From: an uncultured Pelagibacteraceae bacterium
GTDB taxonomy: Bacteria; Pseudomonadota; Alphaproteobacteria; Pelagibacterales; Pelagibacteraceae
Length of the DNA: 58,494 nt
Direction: 5' to 3'
NCBI GenBank assembly: GCA_905612415.1
Contig: CAJQRW010000038.1
Span: forward strand, 1-58,494
The notes under the pieces were generated by a model. It saw nothing but the letters and a program-made list of their open reading frames with translations, searched no databases and was not told where the DNA came from. Positions 47,482 to 57,683 of the stretch are shown piece after piece; the stretch's first letter is position 1; the number at the start of each line of letters is the position of its first letter. Position numbers and translations under genes: made by a program.

Positions 47482-49413
47482 ATGAATAAAAATCTATCTT
47501 TTGCCATTGAAAAAGCTGTCGAAAATTTAAACACTAATGACAGTTTATCATTTAATCAAAACAAGGCTGAAAAAAAACCAGATTTATTTTCGTTAACATC
47601 TCATACAGAGCTTTTTCAAAATGAGAAAGGTATAACAATTAAAATTGACAGATCAAAAGATTCCAAATTAACTGATTTTGGCAAAGCTACTTTAAGTGAC
47701 AGATATTTAGGACAAAATGAATCTTATCAGGATTTATTTGCTCGTGTAGCAAGTATATATTCAGATAATAACTTACATGCACAACGAATTTATAATTATA
47801 TAAGTAATTTATGGTTCATGCCAGCAACACCAATTTTATCTAACGGTGGCACTGAGAGAGGGTTGCCAATATCTTGCTTTTTGAATGAAGCTGGAGATAG
47901 TTTAAGTGGAATTTTAGATTTATGGAGTGAGAATGTATGGTTAGCTGCAAAAGGTGGGGGTATAGGAAGTTATTGGGGTAACCTTAGATCAATAGGAGAA
48001 AAAATCGGTAGAGTTGGAAAGACTTCTGGAATTATTCCTTTTATAAAAGTAATGGATTCATTAACTATGGCAATCAGTCAAGGTTCCTTAAGAAGAGGAT
48101 CGGCTGCATGTTATCTTCCAATAGATCATCCTGAAATTGAAGAGTTTATTGAAATGAGAAGGCCAACGGGTGGAGATCCCAATAGAAAAGCATTAAATCT
48201 ACATCATGGAGTTTTAGTAAGTGATTCTTTTATGAGAGCAGTAGAAACAAATTCACAATGGGCTTTAAAAAGTCCAAAAGATGGAATTGTGCAATCAACT
48301 GTTTCAGCAAGAAACCTTTGGATAAGATTATTAACTGCAAGAGTAGAGACTGGAGAGCCGTATATTATTTTTATAGATACTGTAAATAGACTTATACCTC
48401 AACATCATAAATTAGCGGGATTAAATGTAAAAACATCAAATCTTTGTAGTGAAATTACTTTACCAACAGGTATAGATAAAGAAGGCAAAGAACGTACTGC
48501 TGTATGCTGTTTGTCATCTTTAAATCTGGAAACATACGATGAATGGAAAGATGATCCAAATTTTATTGAAGATATTATGAGATTTTTGGATAACGTTTTA
48601 ACTGATTTTATTAATAGAGCACCAGATTCTTTCAGTCACGCAAAGTATGCGGCCATGAGAGAAAGAAGTGTTGGGCTTGGCGTGATGGGCTTCCATTCTT
48701 TTTTACAAAAAAACTCAATACCTCTAGAATCGGTTATGAGTAAGTCATGGAATAATAAAATTTTTAAATATATTCAAAAAGAAGTCGACGAAGCTTCCAA
48801 AAAACTATCTGAAGAAAGAGGAGCATGCCCAGATGCAAAAGAATATGGTTTTAAAGAAAGATTTTCAAACAAAACTGCTATAGCACCAACAGCTTCCATT
48901 TCAATAATTTGTGGTGGAGCATCACCTGGCGTCGAACCAGTTGCAGCTAATAGCTACACACACAAAACACTATCAGGATCATATAATGTTAGGAATAGAT
49001 ATTTAAAAAAAGTATTAGAAAAATATGGAAAAAATAATGATGAAGTTTGGTCAACAATTACCACAAACCAAGGTTCAGTTGAACATTTAAATTATTTAAC
49101 GCAAAATGAAAAAGATGTTTTTAAAACAGCTTTTGAATTAGATCAAAGATGGATTATTGAACTTGGTGCAGATAGAACACCTTATATATCTCAAGCACAA
49201 TCAATTAATATCTTTTTACCAGCAGACGTTCATAAAAAAGATTTACACCAAATTCATTTTCAAGCATGGAAAAAAGGCTTGAAAAGCTTGTATTATTGTA
49301 GATCTAAATCAATTCAAAGAGCGGAAAACATCAATAACAACTTCTCAACAACCGCGACAAAAAATGAATCGAATGAAAGTAAAGATTATGAAGAATGCCT
49401 ATCATGCCAGTAA
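47482..49413 (+). CDS. nrdA: ribonucleoside-diphosphate reductase, alpha subunit
   Basis: FMPATPILSNGG, SNLCSEITLPT, AVCCLSSLNLETYDEW, APTASISIICGGASPGVEP, C-terminal CLSCQ. Confidence 0.95.
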   Translation: MNKNLSFAIEKAVENLNTNDSLSFNQNKAEKKPDLFSLTSHTELFQNEKGITIKIDRSKDSKLTDFGKATLSDRYLGQNESYQDLFARVASIYSDNNLHAQRIYNYISNLWFMPATPILSNGGTERGLPISCFLNEAGDSLSGILDLWSENVWLAAKGGGIGSYWGNLRSIGEKIGRVGKTSGIIPFIKVMDSLTMAISQGSLRRGSAACYLPIDHPEIEEFIEMRRPTGGDPNRKALNLHHGVLVSDSFMRAVETNSQWALKSPKDGIVQSTVSARNLWIRLLTARVETGEPYIIFIDTVNRLIPQHHKLAGLNVKTSNLCSEITLPTGIDKEGKERTAVCCLSSLNLETYDEWKDDPNFIEDIMRFLDNVLTDFINRAPDSFSHAKYAAMRERSVGLGVMGFHSFLQKNSIPLESVMSKSWNNKIFKYIQKEVDEASKKLSEERGACPDAKEYGFKERFSNKTAIAPTASISIICGGASPGVEPVAANSYTHKTLSGSYNVRNRYLKKVLEKYGKNNDEVWSTITTNQGSVEHLNYLTQNEKDVFKTAFELDQRWIIELGADRTPYISQAQSINIFLPADVHKKDLHQIHFQAWKKGLKSLYYCRSKSIQRAENINNNFSTTATKNESNESKDYEECLSCQ

Positions 49414-50408
49414 CAAAAATTATTAAAAACCTAAGTGATGAAAAAAAATCAGGATTATTAATAGGCAATCCAGTTTATAAACCTTTTAGATATCCGTGGT
49501 GTTACGATGCGTGGCTTACACAACAAAGAATACATTGGCTTCCAGAAGAAGTTCCTTTAGGTGATGATGTTAGAGACTGGCAAAAAAATCTAAGTCCTGC
49601 TGAAAAAAATCTATTAACTCAAATATTTAGATTTTTCACACAAGCGGATGTTGAAGTGAGTAATTGCTATATAAGACACTATATGAATGTTTTTAAACCA
49701 ACAGAAACACTAATGATGATGTCAGCGTTTGCTTCTATGGAAACTGTTCATATTGCAGCTTATTCACATTTATTAGACACTATTGGAATGCCAGAGTCAG
49801 AATATTCAGCTTTTTTAAAATATAAAGAAATGAAAGATAAATATGATTATATGCAAGGCTTTGATGTTAAATCAAATCATGACATAGCAAAAACAATTGC
49901 TGTTTTTAGCGCTTTTACAGAAGGCTTACAACTGTTTGCTAGTTTTGCAATTTTATTAAATTTTCCTCGACACAACAGAATGAAAGGCATGGGTCAAATA
50001 GTAACTTGGTCTGTTAGAGATGAAACTTTGCACTGCAATTCTATGATTAAATTATTTAAAACTTTTATAGAAGAAAATCCAAAAATTTGGACACTTCAAC
50101 TTAAAAAAGAAATATATGAAGCCTGTAGAACAATAATATCCCATGAAGATGCTTTTATTAATCTTGCTTTTGAAATGGGTCCTATACAAGGATTAACACC
50201 AGATGAAGTTAAGCAATATATTAGGTGGATAGCAAATAGAAGACTAAGTCAACTAGGTCTTGAACCTATTTATAAAATTGATAAAAACCCTTTAACTTGG
50301 TTAGACACAATGTTGAATGCCGTTGAACACATGAACTTTTTTGAAGGTAGAGCAACTGAGTATTCAAAAGCTTCTACAAAAGGGAATTGGTCCGAAGCAT
50401 TCAGTTGA
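49395..50408 (+). CDS. nrdB: ribonucleoside-diphosphate reductase, beta subunit
   Basis: TQADVEV, METVHIAAYSH (E-x2-H-x3-Y), FTEGLQLFASF, VRDETLHCNSM ligand motifs. Confidence 0.95.
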   Translation: MPIMPVTKIIKNLSDEKKSGLLIGNPVYKPFRYPWCYDAWLTQQRIHWLPEEVPLGDDVRDWQKNLSPAEKNLLTQIFRFFTQADVEVSNCYIRHYMNVFKPTETLMMMSAFASMETVHIAAYSHLLDTIGMPESEYSAFLKYKEMKDKYDYMQGFDVKSNHDIAKTIAVFSAFTEGLQLFASFAILLNFPRHNRMKGMGQIVTWSVRDETLHCNSMIKLFKTFIEENPKIWTLQLKKEIYEACRTIISHEDAFINLAFEMGPIQGLTPDEVKQYIRWIANRRLSQLGLEPIYKIDKNPLTWLDTMLNAVEHMNFFEGRATEYSKASTKGNWSEAFS

Positions 50409-51052
50409 TCAGAAATATCAAATATAAAAAATACTGGAGAAAAACAAGCTTAAAGCAAAAAGGAGTAGGTGATTTTTTTTTAAATCTAATAAAAGAAAAA
50501 AAACCAAAAAACTTTCTCGAAGTAGGAATTTTTCATGGAGTAACAGCAAGGAATGTATGTGAGTTATTAAATGCTATTCATGGTGATAATTTTAAATTTA
50601 CAGGTATCGATTTATTTATGACCGAATATGAAATATTAAAAGACGAATTTGCACCAAATACTAAATTTTCTAATCCACTGAAAAACATTTATTATAAATA
50701 TATACAAAGAATAAATCCATACAGTTATGAAGCTGTAAAAAATTTGTTAAAAAAGTATAAAAATAATATAGAGATTATAAAAGGAAATTCTAACAAAGTT
50801 CTTCAAACAATTGAGACGCATTATTTTGATTATGTTTTTTTAGATGGTGGACATAAATATGAAACTGTGCTTTTCGACCTAAAATGTTTAACCAAAGTAA
50901 TAGAAAATAATGGCATTATTCTTTGTGATGATTACGATCTTACTTATGCACCAGGTGTTAAAAAAGCTATAGATGAATATGTTCTGCTTAATAATTTTAA
51001 TTTAAAAATATTAAACTCTAGATTTGCTGAAATAACTAAAAATTTAAACTAA
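50387..51052 (+). CDS. class I SAM-dependent methyltransferase
   Basis: FLEVGIFHGVTARNVCEL, YVFLDGGHKYETVLFDL, LCDDYDL; possible alternative TTG start at 50405 overlapping nrdB stop. Confidence 0.8.
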   Translation: MVRSIQLIRNIKYKKYWRKTSLKQKGVGDFFLNLIKEKKPKNFLEVGIFHGVTARNVCELLNAIHGDNFKFTGIDLFMTEYEILKDEFAPNTKFSNPLKNIYYKYIQRINPYSYEAVKNLLKKYKNNIEIIKGNSNKVLQTIETHYFDYVFLDGGHKYETVLFDLKCLTKVIENNGIILCDDYDLTYAPGVKKAIDEYVLLNNFNLKILNSRFAEITKNLN

Positions 51053-51102
51053 ATTTGATTTAATTCAATATTCCTAAACATAAAATTAATAGGAAAATAA
51101 TC

Positions 51103-52227
51103 TTATCTTTGGTTGAGTAGCATGACTTTACGATGCTTCTTACCACTATATTTAGAAAGCGGTCTAATTAATTTATTCGCAGTGTGTTGTTCCATTATAT
51201 GTGCAGACCACCCTGTAATTCTTGAAAGCACAAATATTGGAGTAAAAAAATCAGTATCAAATCCCATTAAATGGTAAGTTGGTCCTGTGGGATAATCAAC
51301 GTTTGGATGAATATTTTTTCTTTTAATCATAACATTTTTAATTGTATCGTAAATTTTATGAAGTTTATTATCTTTCTTTATTTCAGAAACCTTTTTGAAA
51401 TATTTTTCCATTATTGGTACTCTCGAATCTCCTTTTTTATAAACCCTGTGTCCAAAACCCATTACTACACCTTTGTTATCAAGCGCGCCATTAATCCATT
51501 TTAAAGCATCTTCAGGTTTTTTAATTTTTTTCATCATATGCATTACTTCTTCATTTGCTCCTCCATGCAAAGGTCCTTTCAAACTACCAACGGCACCAGT
51601 AATTGCGCTATGAATATCTGACAAGCTGCTAGTGATCGTTCTTGCTGTGAAAGTAGAAACATTAAAGCTGTGTTCTGCATATAAAATTAAGGATACATCA
51701 AAAGCTTTTATAATTTCTATGCTAGGTATTTTTCCAAAACACATATAAAAAAAGTTTTCAGAAAAACTCAACCTTTTTTTTGGTCGCAAAACTTTTTTAT
51801 TTTTTCTAACTCTAAAGAACGCAGCTAAAGCGGTAGGTGTTTTGGAAAATATTCTTATAGCTTTTCGCATGTTTGACTCAGGAGAGTTATTGTTAGTTTC
51901 TTTATCTTCTAGTCCCATCACACTGACAACAGTTCTTGCTACATCCATTGGATGAGCTTTTTTAGGCATATGCTTTATAATTTCTCTTAAGTTGGTTGAA
52001 ATACCTCTATTATCTTCTAATTCTTTTTTAAACTTTTTCAGTTGCAGTTTATTTGGTAACTCTTTCTTTAAAATCAAATAAGCGACTTCTTCAAAGTCAC
52101 ATTTTTGACAAAGGTCTTGAACAGCATAACCTCTATAAGTTAATGAATTTATATCAGGCATTACTTGTGAAATTGCTGTTTCGTCAACAACAATTCCTAG
52201 TAATCCTTTTTTAATATCTGTACTCAT
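51103..52227 (-). CDS. prpC: 2-methylcitrate synthase/citrate synthase II
   Basis: GLLGIVVDETAIS, LTYRGYAVQDL, LYAEHSFNVSTFTARTI, GSLKGPLHGGANE, GFGHRVYKKGDSR. Confidence 0.92.
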   Translation of the reverse strand: MSTDIKKGLLGIVVDETAISQVMPDINSLTYRGYAVQDLCQKCDFEEVAYLILKKELPNKLQLKKFKKELEDNRGISTNLREIIKHMPKKAHPMDVARTVVSVMGLEDKETNNNSPESNMRKAIRIFSKTPTALAAFFRVRKNKKVLRPKKRLSFSENFFYMCFGKIPSIEIIKAFDVSLILYAEHSFNVSTFTARTITSSLSDIHSAITGAVGSLKGPLHGGANEEVMHMMKKIKKPEDALKWINGALDNKGVVMGFGHRVYKKGDSRVPIMEKYFKKVSEIKKDNKLHKIYDTIKNVMIKRKNIHPNVDYPTGPTYHLMGFDTDFFTPIFVLSRITGWSAHIMEQHTANKLIRPLSKYSGKKHRKVMLLNQR

Positions 52228-52230
52228 AGC

Positions 52231-53127
52231 TTATTCGTGTCCACCAGTTTTAAAATCAGTAATTTTTTTATTTTTTGTGTTGTATTTTTCATACTCAACC
52301 AATTCATATAATCTTTTGCGAGTTTGCATTTTATCTATAATATTATTTTGGTGTCCATCCCTCATAATAGCACGCAATCCATCTTCAACATTTTTCATCG
52401 CTAATCTTTGTGTAGTTACTGGGTATATTACTATTTGATAGCCAAGGTTTTCTAGTTCATCAGCCGTTAGGATTTTTGACTTTCCAAATTCTGTCATATT
52501 TGCAAGTAAGCTTATTTGGGTATTTTTTCTAATCATTTCAAACTCTTTTTCATCTTTCATTGCTTCAGGAAAAATTACATCGGCACCAGCATCTTCATAA
52601 GCTTTAACACGATCTATAGTTTTTTTAATTCCCTCAACTGTATTTGAATCCGTTCTAGCAATAACTAGAAAATTTTTATCTTTTTTAGATTTTACTGATA
52701 TATTTATTTTTTTAACCATATCTTTTAAAGGAATAATTTCTTTATTATCTAAATGACCACATCTTTTTTGTTCTATTTGATCTTCTATGTGACATCCTGA
52801 TAAACCAGCATCTTCAAAAACAGAAATTGTCTTTGCACAATCATTAAAGCCTGTATCTGCATCTACTATTGATGGTAAATCACTAACTCTTGCAATTTGC
52901 TTTGCTCGGTAACTTACTTCCTTAAGAGTTGTTAAACCTATATCAGGAATACCTAAATCATTGGCTATAACTGCCCCAGAAATATAAATTCCATCAAAAT
53001 TTATTTCTGCAATAAGTTTTGCTGTTAGAGGATTATATGCTCCTGGAAATTTTAATATTTTTTTATTTTTAATATTATTTATTAAAGATAATCTTTTTTG
53101 GGTTGGATTTTTTTTTGTAAAGTGCAT
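52231..53127 (-). CDS. prpB: methylisocitrate lyase
   Basis: GAYNPLTAKLIAEINFDGIYISGA, VDADTGFND, GCHIEDQIEQKRCGHLDNKEI. Confidence 0.93.
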   Translation of the reverse strand: MHFTKKNPTQKRLSLINNIKNKKILKFPGAYNPLTAKLIAEINFDGIYISGAVIANDLGIPDIGLTTLKEVSYRAKQIARVSDLPSIVDADTGFNDCAKTISVFEDAGLSGCHIEDQIEQKRCGHLDNKEIIPLKDMVKKINISVKSKKDKNFLVIARTDSNTVEGIKKTIDRVKAYEDAGADVIFPEAMKDEKEFEMIRKNTQISLLANMTEFGKSKILTADELENLGYQIVIYPVTTQRLAMKNVEDGLRAIMRDGHQNNIIDKMQTRKRLYELVEYEKYNTKNKKITDFKTGGHE

Positions 53128-53136
53128 AGTGTCATT

Positions 53137-53736
53137 TTAATTTATCACTATTATAACAGCAGTAGCCATCAACAATATAGCTAATAAATATTCAACAATT
53201 TTTTTAATCTTAGTATTTTTTATTATAGATCTGATTGATGTTCCAAATAATGCCCACAAACATATTGAAGGAAAGCATACAAATGGGGCAGTAATTGCAA
53301 CAAACGCAGTTGCTTTTAAAAAGTTTTCCTCATTTGGAAAAAATCCCGTGGCGGCAGTTAAAGCAACAACCCACGCTTTAGGATTTATAAATTGAAATAA
53401 TGCTGCTTCATACAGTTTAAGAGGTCTACCGCTTTCCTTTTCACTTTCAGAGAATGATCCTATTATCTTCCATCCTAAATAGAGCAAGTAAAAAAAACAA
53501 GCCCATTTCATATATAGCTGCACTACTGGATATTTTAAAAACAAACTACCTAAACCAAAACACACTAATGTTATTTGGATTGTATGACCAAACGGTATTC
53601 CAATTAAATGAGGAAGTGTTCTTTTAAATCCAAACTTAATTCCAGAAGCTGTAAGCATTGCATTGTTAGGACCTGGGGTAGCAAACATAATAAAATAATA
53701 ACTAATAAGTGCAAAAAAAAGTTTAAATTCTATCAT
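53137..53736 (-). CDS. LysE family translocator
   Basis: FATPGPNNAMLTASGIKFGFKRTLPHLIGIPFGH, FINPKAWVVALTA. Confidence 0.9.
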   Translation of the reverse strand: MIEFKLFFALISYYFIMFATPGPNNAMLTASGIKFGFKRTLPHLIGIPFGHTIQITLVCFGLGSLFLKYPVVQLYMKWACFFYLLYLGWKIIGSFSESEKESGRPLKLYEAALFQFINPKAWVVALTAATGFFPNEENFLKATAFVAITAPFVCFPSICLWALFGTSIRSIIKNTKIKKIVEYLLAILLMATAVIIVIN

Positions 53737-54419
53737 AGATATTTTTTAATAATTTTTTCAATCCCAACATAATTTTTAATCAAATGGTCGTATTTTATTT
53801 GGTTAACCTTTTTGTCTGTATAACCATCCTCTAATAAAACAAAGGGTACAGAGGCATTTTGTGCAGACAACGCATCAACTTCACTATCACCAATCATGAT
53901 TGTTTTTTTTATATCACCACCCATTATTTCTATTACTTTTGTTAAATGTCTTGCATCAGGTTTACAATAATCAAAAGTATTACTTCCAGCCACATAATCA
54001 AAGAAATTATTAATTCCAATTTTTTTTAATAGATCAACAGCAAGGTGTTCTTGCTTATTAGTACATACGCCCATTGCTATATTGTTATTTTTACACCAAA
54101 TTAAAAAATCATTCACTCCATTCAACAATTTGCTTTCAACAAGTATATTTCTTCCATAATAATCAACAAACTCTTTAACCATTTTATCTTTAATTGTTTT
54201 TTCTTTAATTTTTTTTAAATCTATTTTTGCTGCATTCCATAGCGATCTGCTAATCATTGTATTGGCACCTTTTCCAATTAAAGATTTAACTTCATGATCT
54301 GACTTTGATGCTTCATAACCAAATTTCTTCATAACATGATTGTGCGCATTTATTAGATCTGGCGCTGTATCCACTAAAGTTCCATCTAAATCAAATAAAA
54401 TTGTTAATTTTTGAGTCAT
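53733..54419 (-). CDS. gph: HAD hydrolase, phosphoglycolate phosphatase-like
   Basis: ILFDLDGTLVDTAPDLINAHN, VCTNKQEHLA, KPDARHL, MIGDSEVDALSAQNA. Confidence 0.9.
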   Translation of the reverse strand: MTQKLTILFDLDGTLVDTAPDLINAHNHVMKKFGYEASKSDHEVKSLIGKGANTMISRSLWNAAKIDLKKIKEKTIKDKMVKEFVDYYGRNILVESKLLNGVNDFLIWCKNNNIAMGVCTNKQEHLAVDLLKKIGINNFFDYVAGSNTFDYCKPDARHLTKVIEIMGGDIKKTIMIGDSEVDALSAQNASVPFVLLEDGYTDKKVNQIKYDHLIKNYVGIEKIIKKYL

Positions 54420-54488
54420 GATAAAGTATTATTAAGAAATATTTTGTGAGTTATTACAAACTTCATTATAATGTAAAGAGAAATCTTC

Positions 54489-55127
54489 ATGATTATAAAT
54501 AAAAAAAAAAATATAGCTTTACGAGAAAAGCAAAACCAAGAAAAACTCCGAAATAAAGCGATGAATATGGGAGTGACATTAAAGGCTCCAGAGACGATTT
54601 TTTTATCAAATGATACAAAATTTGGAAAAAAAGTAATTATCAACCAATATGTTGTGATTGGAAAAAAAACAACAATAGGAAATAATGTGGAGATTCAACC
54701 TTTTACTCATATTGAAAATGCAAAAATCGAAGCCAATGTCAGCATTGGACCTTTTGCAAGAATAAGACCTGGCTCTTATTTATCAAGCGGTTCAAGTATA
54801 GGAAACTTTGTAGAAATTAAAAAAAGCAAAGTAGGAAAAAAATCTAAAATTAATCATTTGTCATATATTGGTGACGCATCCATCGGAGATAATGTTAATA
54901 TTGGAGCTGGAACTATTACTTGTAATTACGATGGAAAAAGGAAAAATAAAACAAAAATTTTAGATGGTGCCTTTATTGGTTCAAACACTTCTTTAATAGC
55001 GCCAGTAAAAATTGGAAAAAAATCTGTAATAGGCGCTGGTTCTACTATTACTAAAAATGTTACAAATAAATCATTAGCTCTCACAAGAGCTAATCAAAAA
55101 GAAGTTATAAATTATAAAAAAAAATAA
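54489..55127 (+). CDS. glmU: GlmU C-terminal (left-handed beta-helix acetyltransferase) domain only
   Basis: [87 protein letters not shown]. Confidence 0.88.
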   Translation: MIINKKKNIALREKQNQEKLRNKAMNMGVTLKAPETIFLSNDTKFGKKVIINQYVVIGKKTTIGNNVEIQPFTHIENAKIEANVSIGPFARIRPGSYLSSGSSIGNFVEIKKSKVGKKSKINHLSYIGDASIGDNVNIGAGTITCNYDGKRKNKTKILDGAFIGSNTSLIAPVKIGKKSVIGAGSTITKNVTNKSLALTRANQKEVINYKKK

Positions 55128-56944
55128 TGTGTGGAATTATTGGAATAGCAAGCACTAAATCAGTTAGTTCAAATATTGTAGAATCTCTTAAAAAATTAGA
55201 ATATCGTGGTTATGATTCCTCTGGAATAGCTACGATTGATGATAATGGCATTAATGAAAAAAAATGCACAGGAAGGGTAGAAAATCTTGAAAAAATTTTA
55301 TTCAAAACACCTTCAAACGGTAAAGTAGGAGTTGGTCATGTCAGATGGGCAACTCACGGCGCGCCAAGTAAAGTAAATGCACACCCACATTCATCAGAGC
55401 AAGTTTCTGTTGTTCATAATGGAATTATTGAAAACTCTTCATTACTAAAAGAAGATTTAGAAAAAAAGGGTTATAAGTTCAAGTCCCAAACTGATACGGA
55501 AGTAATAACCTTTTTGATCACAGAATTTCTTAAAGATTTTGATTTAGTAAAAGCTATTAACAAAACTCTATCAAAATTAAAAGGAAGTTTTGCTTTAGGT
55601 ATTATATTTAAAAAATATGCTGACACAGTAATTGGAGCCAGAAAAGGTAGTCCGCTAGCCGTTGGTTATGGCCATGGTGAAAATTATTTAGGTTCAGATT
55701 CGTACGCTCTTAAATCAATGACAAATAAAATCACTTATTTAGATGATGGAGATATATGTTTATTAAATAATAATAAAGTTGAATTTTATAATTCAAATAA
55801 TAAAAAGATAAATAAAGAGGTATTAACACTTTCTAATGATGAAAATACTGAAGACAAAGGTGACTATAAAGATTTCATGTCTAAAGAAATTAATGAACAA
55901 AGTATTACAGTTAAGACCTGCATAAAAGAATATATCGATGAGACAAGAAAAGATATTAATCTTTATAACTTTCCTATAAAGCCAAACGAAATTAAAAAAA
56001 TAGTTTTAGTTGGTTGTGGTACAGCATACCATTCATGTATTGCAGCAAAATATTGGTTTGAAGAATTAACAACTATACCTATAGAAACGGATGTTGCTTC
56101 AGAATTTAGATATAGAACAATACAGTTTGATAAAAAGAATCTTTATGTTTTTGTTTCACAATCTGGAGAAACGGCTGATACATTTGCAGCTTTAGATTTA
56201 TGTAAAAAAAATAATGTAAAAACTTGCTCGGTTATAAATGTAGTTGAAAGTTCAATAGCAAGACTAACAGATTTTGTTTTACCAATACATGCCGGACCAG
56301 AGATAGGGGTAGCTTCCACTAAAGCTTTTATAGGACAAATGCTTGTTCTTTATATTCTTGCAATAAAAATATCTGACAGCAGAAGTGAAATCTCTAAATC
56401 TGATTACACAAAAAAAATTATTGAATTAAAAAAGCTTCCAGATTTAATATCGAAAACCTTGAAATGTGAGGATAAGATTCAAGTTATAGCTAAAGATTTT
56501 GTTAATTCAAAAGGAGTTATATTTTTAGGAAGAGGATCTTCATTCCCAATAGCTTTAGAAGGAGCTTTAAAACTTAAAGAACTATCGTATGTGCACGCAG
56601 AAGGTTACCCAGCGGGAGAAATGAAACATGGCCCACTAGCTTTAATAGAAGAAGGTCTTCCTGTTATAGTTTTAGCTCCAAGTGATAGATATTTTGTGAA
56701 AACAATTTCAAATATGCAAGAAGTAATAGCACGAGGTGCCAAAGTATTATTAGTAACAAATACTAACAACGATGTTAATAGCGAGAATATAAGATTTATA
56801 TTAACAGTTCCAAAATCTGATCCATTTTTTTCCCCCTTTCTTCTAACTATACCTCTTCAACTATTAGCTTATCATGTAGCTAAACTAAAAGGTTGCGATA
56901 TCGATAAACCAAGAAACCTTGCAAAATCAGTTACTGTAGAATAA
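55127..56944 (+). CDS. glmS: glutamine--fructose-6-phosphate aminotransferase (isomerizing)
   Basis: [65 protein letters not shown]-type C-terminus (KPRNLAKSVTVE). Confidence 0.97.
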   Translation: MCGIIGIASTKSVSSNIVESLKKLEYRGYDSSGIATIDDNGINEKKCTGRVENLEKILFKTPSNGKVGVGHVRWATHGAPSKVNAHPHSSEQVSVVHNGIIENSSLLKEDLEKKGYKFKSQTDTEVITFLITEFLKDFDLVKAINKTLSKLKGSFALGIIFKKYADTVIGARKGSPLAVGYGHGENYLGSDSYALKSMTNKITYLDDGDICLLNNNKVEFYNSNNKKINKEVLTLSNDENTEDKGDYKDFMSKEINEQSITVKTCIKEYIDETRKDINLYNFPIKPNEIKKIVLVGCGTAYHSCIAAKYWFEELTTIPIETDVASEFRYRTIQFDKKNLYVFVSQSGETADTFAALDLCKKNNVKTCSVINVVESSIARLTDFVLPIHAGPEIGVASTKAFIGQMLVLYILAIKISDSRSEISKSDYTKKIIELKKLPDLISKTLKCEDKIQVIAKDFVNSKGVIFLGRGSSFPIALEGALKLKELSYVHAEGYPAGEMKHGPLALIEEGLPVIVLAPSDRYFVKTISNMQEVIARGAKVLLVTNTNNDVNSENIRFILTVPKSDPFFSPFLLTIPLQLLAYHVAKLKGCDIDKPRNLAKSVTVE

Positions 56945-57613
56945 AAAATTATTTCTTTTTCTTAAGTATGAAGCAGGATATTTAAATTGTTTGTCTAAAA
57001 GTATTTTTTTAACTATCAAAGATTTTTTTTTACCTGGTGCCCATAAAAAAATTGAATTACATTGATTAATACATTTAATAGTTAATGTAATTCTAGAGAA
57101 ATTTTTTTTTCTCACAAAATCTACGTATTTTTTATTATTTTTGTTAATATTTTTTTTAAATAATGAGGCTATATGACCATCTTCTCCAATTCCTAACAAT
57201 ATGAGGTCAAAAGATTTTTTTTTATTAAAAAGATATTTTTTTATTATTTTTTCATAATTTTCTGTATCTTTTTTTATAGAGCCACTATTAGTTGGGATAT
57301 TAAATATCTGTTTTTTAGAAATATTTATCTTATTTAAAAAATATTTTTTGCATAAATTTATGTTTGAACTTTTAGATCTTTCATTAACATACCTTTCGTC
57401 TCCAATAAAAAAGTCAATATTCTCCCAATTAATTTTTTTAATTTTTGCTAGATTTTTATAAAGTTTTATTGGACTGAGTCCACCAGTTAGAACGAAACTA
57501 AACCTTTTAGAGTATTTAAGTTTTTTATTAATTTTGTCCTTAAATTTTTCTATAAATTTATCTATTAAAAGGTTTTCGTTATCTTTTCTAATTATTTTTG
57601 AAAATTTGGCCAT
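56927..57613 (-). CDS. pgl: 6-phosphogluconolactonase
   Basis: FVLTGGLSPIKLYKNL, FIGDERYVNERSKSSN, LILLGIGEDGHIASLF. Confidence 0.88.
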   Translation of the reverse strand: MAKFSKIIRKDNENLLIDKFIEKFKDKINKKLKYSKRFSFVLTGGLSPIKLYKNLAKIKKINWENIDFFIGDERYVNERSKSSNINLCKKYFLNKINISKKQIFNIPTNSGSIKKDTENYEKIIKKYLFNKKKSFDLILLGIGEDGHIASLFKKNINKNNKKYVDFVRKKNFSRITLTIKCINQCNSIFLWAPGKKKSLIVKKILLDKQFKYPASYLRKRNNFLFYSN

Positions 57614-57683
57614 ATTTGACTCTTACAATACATTCAAACTTGGTTTTTTGGTCTGTATATATTATATATACCTTAGGTTGAAT

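Noticed and set aside
51053-51102. TTCCTA...TAGGAA hairpin between convergent methyltransferase and prpC
   Set aside because: Short arms and large loop; insufficient evidence for a terminator.
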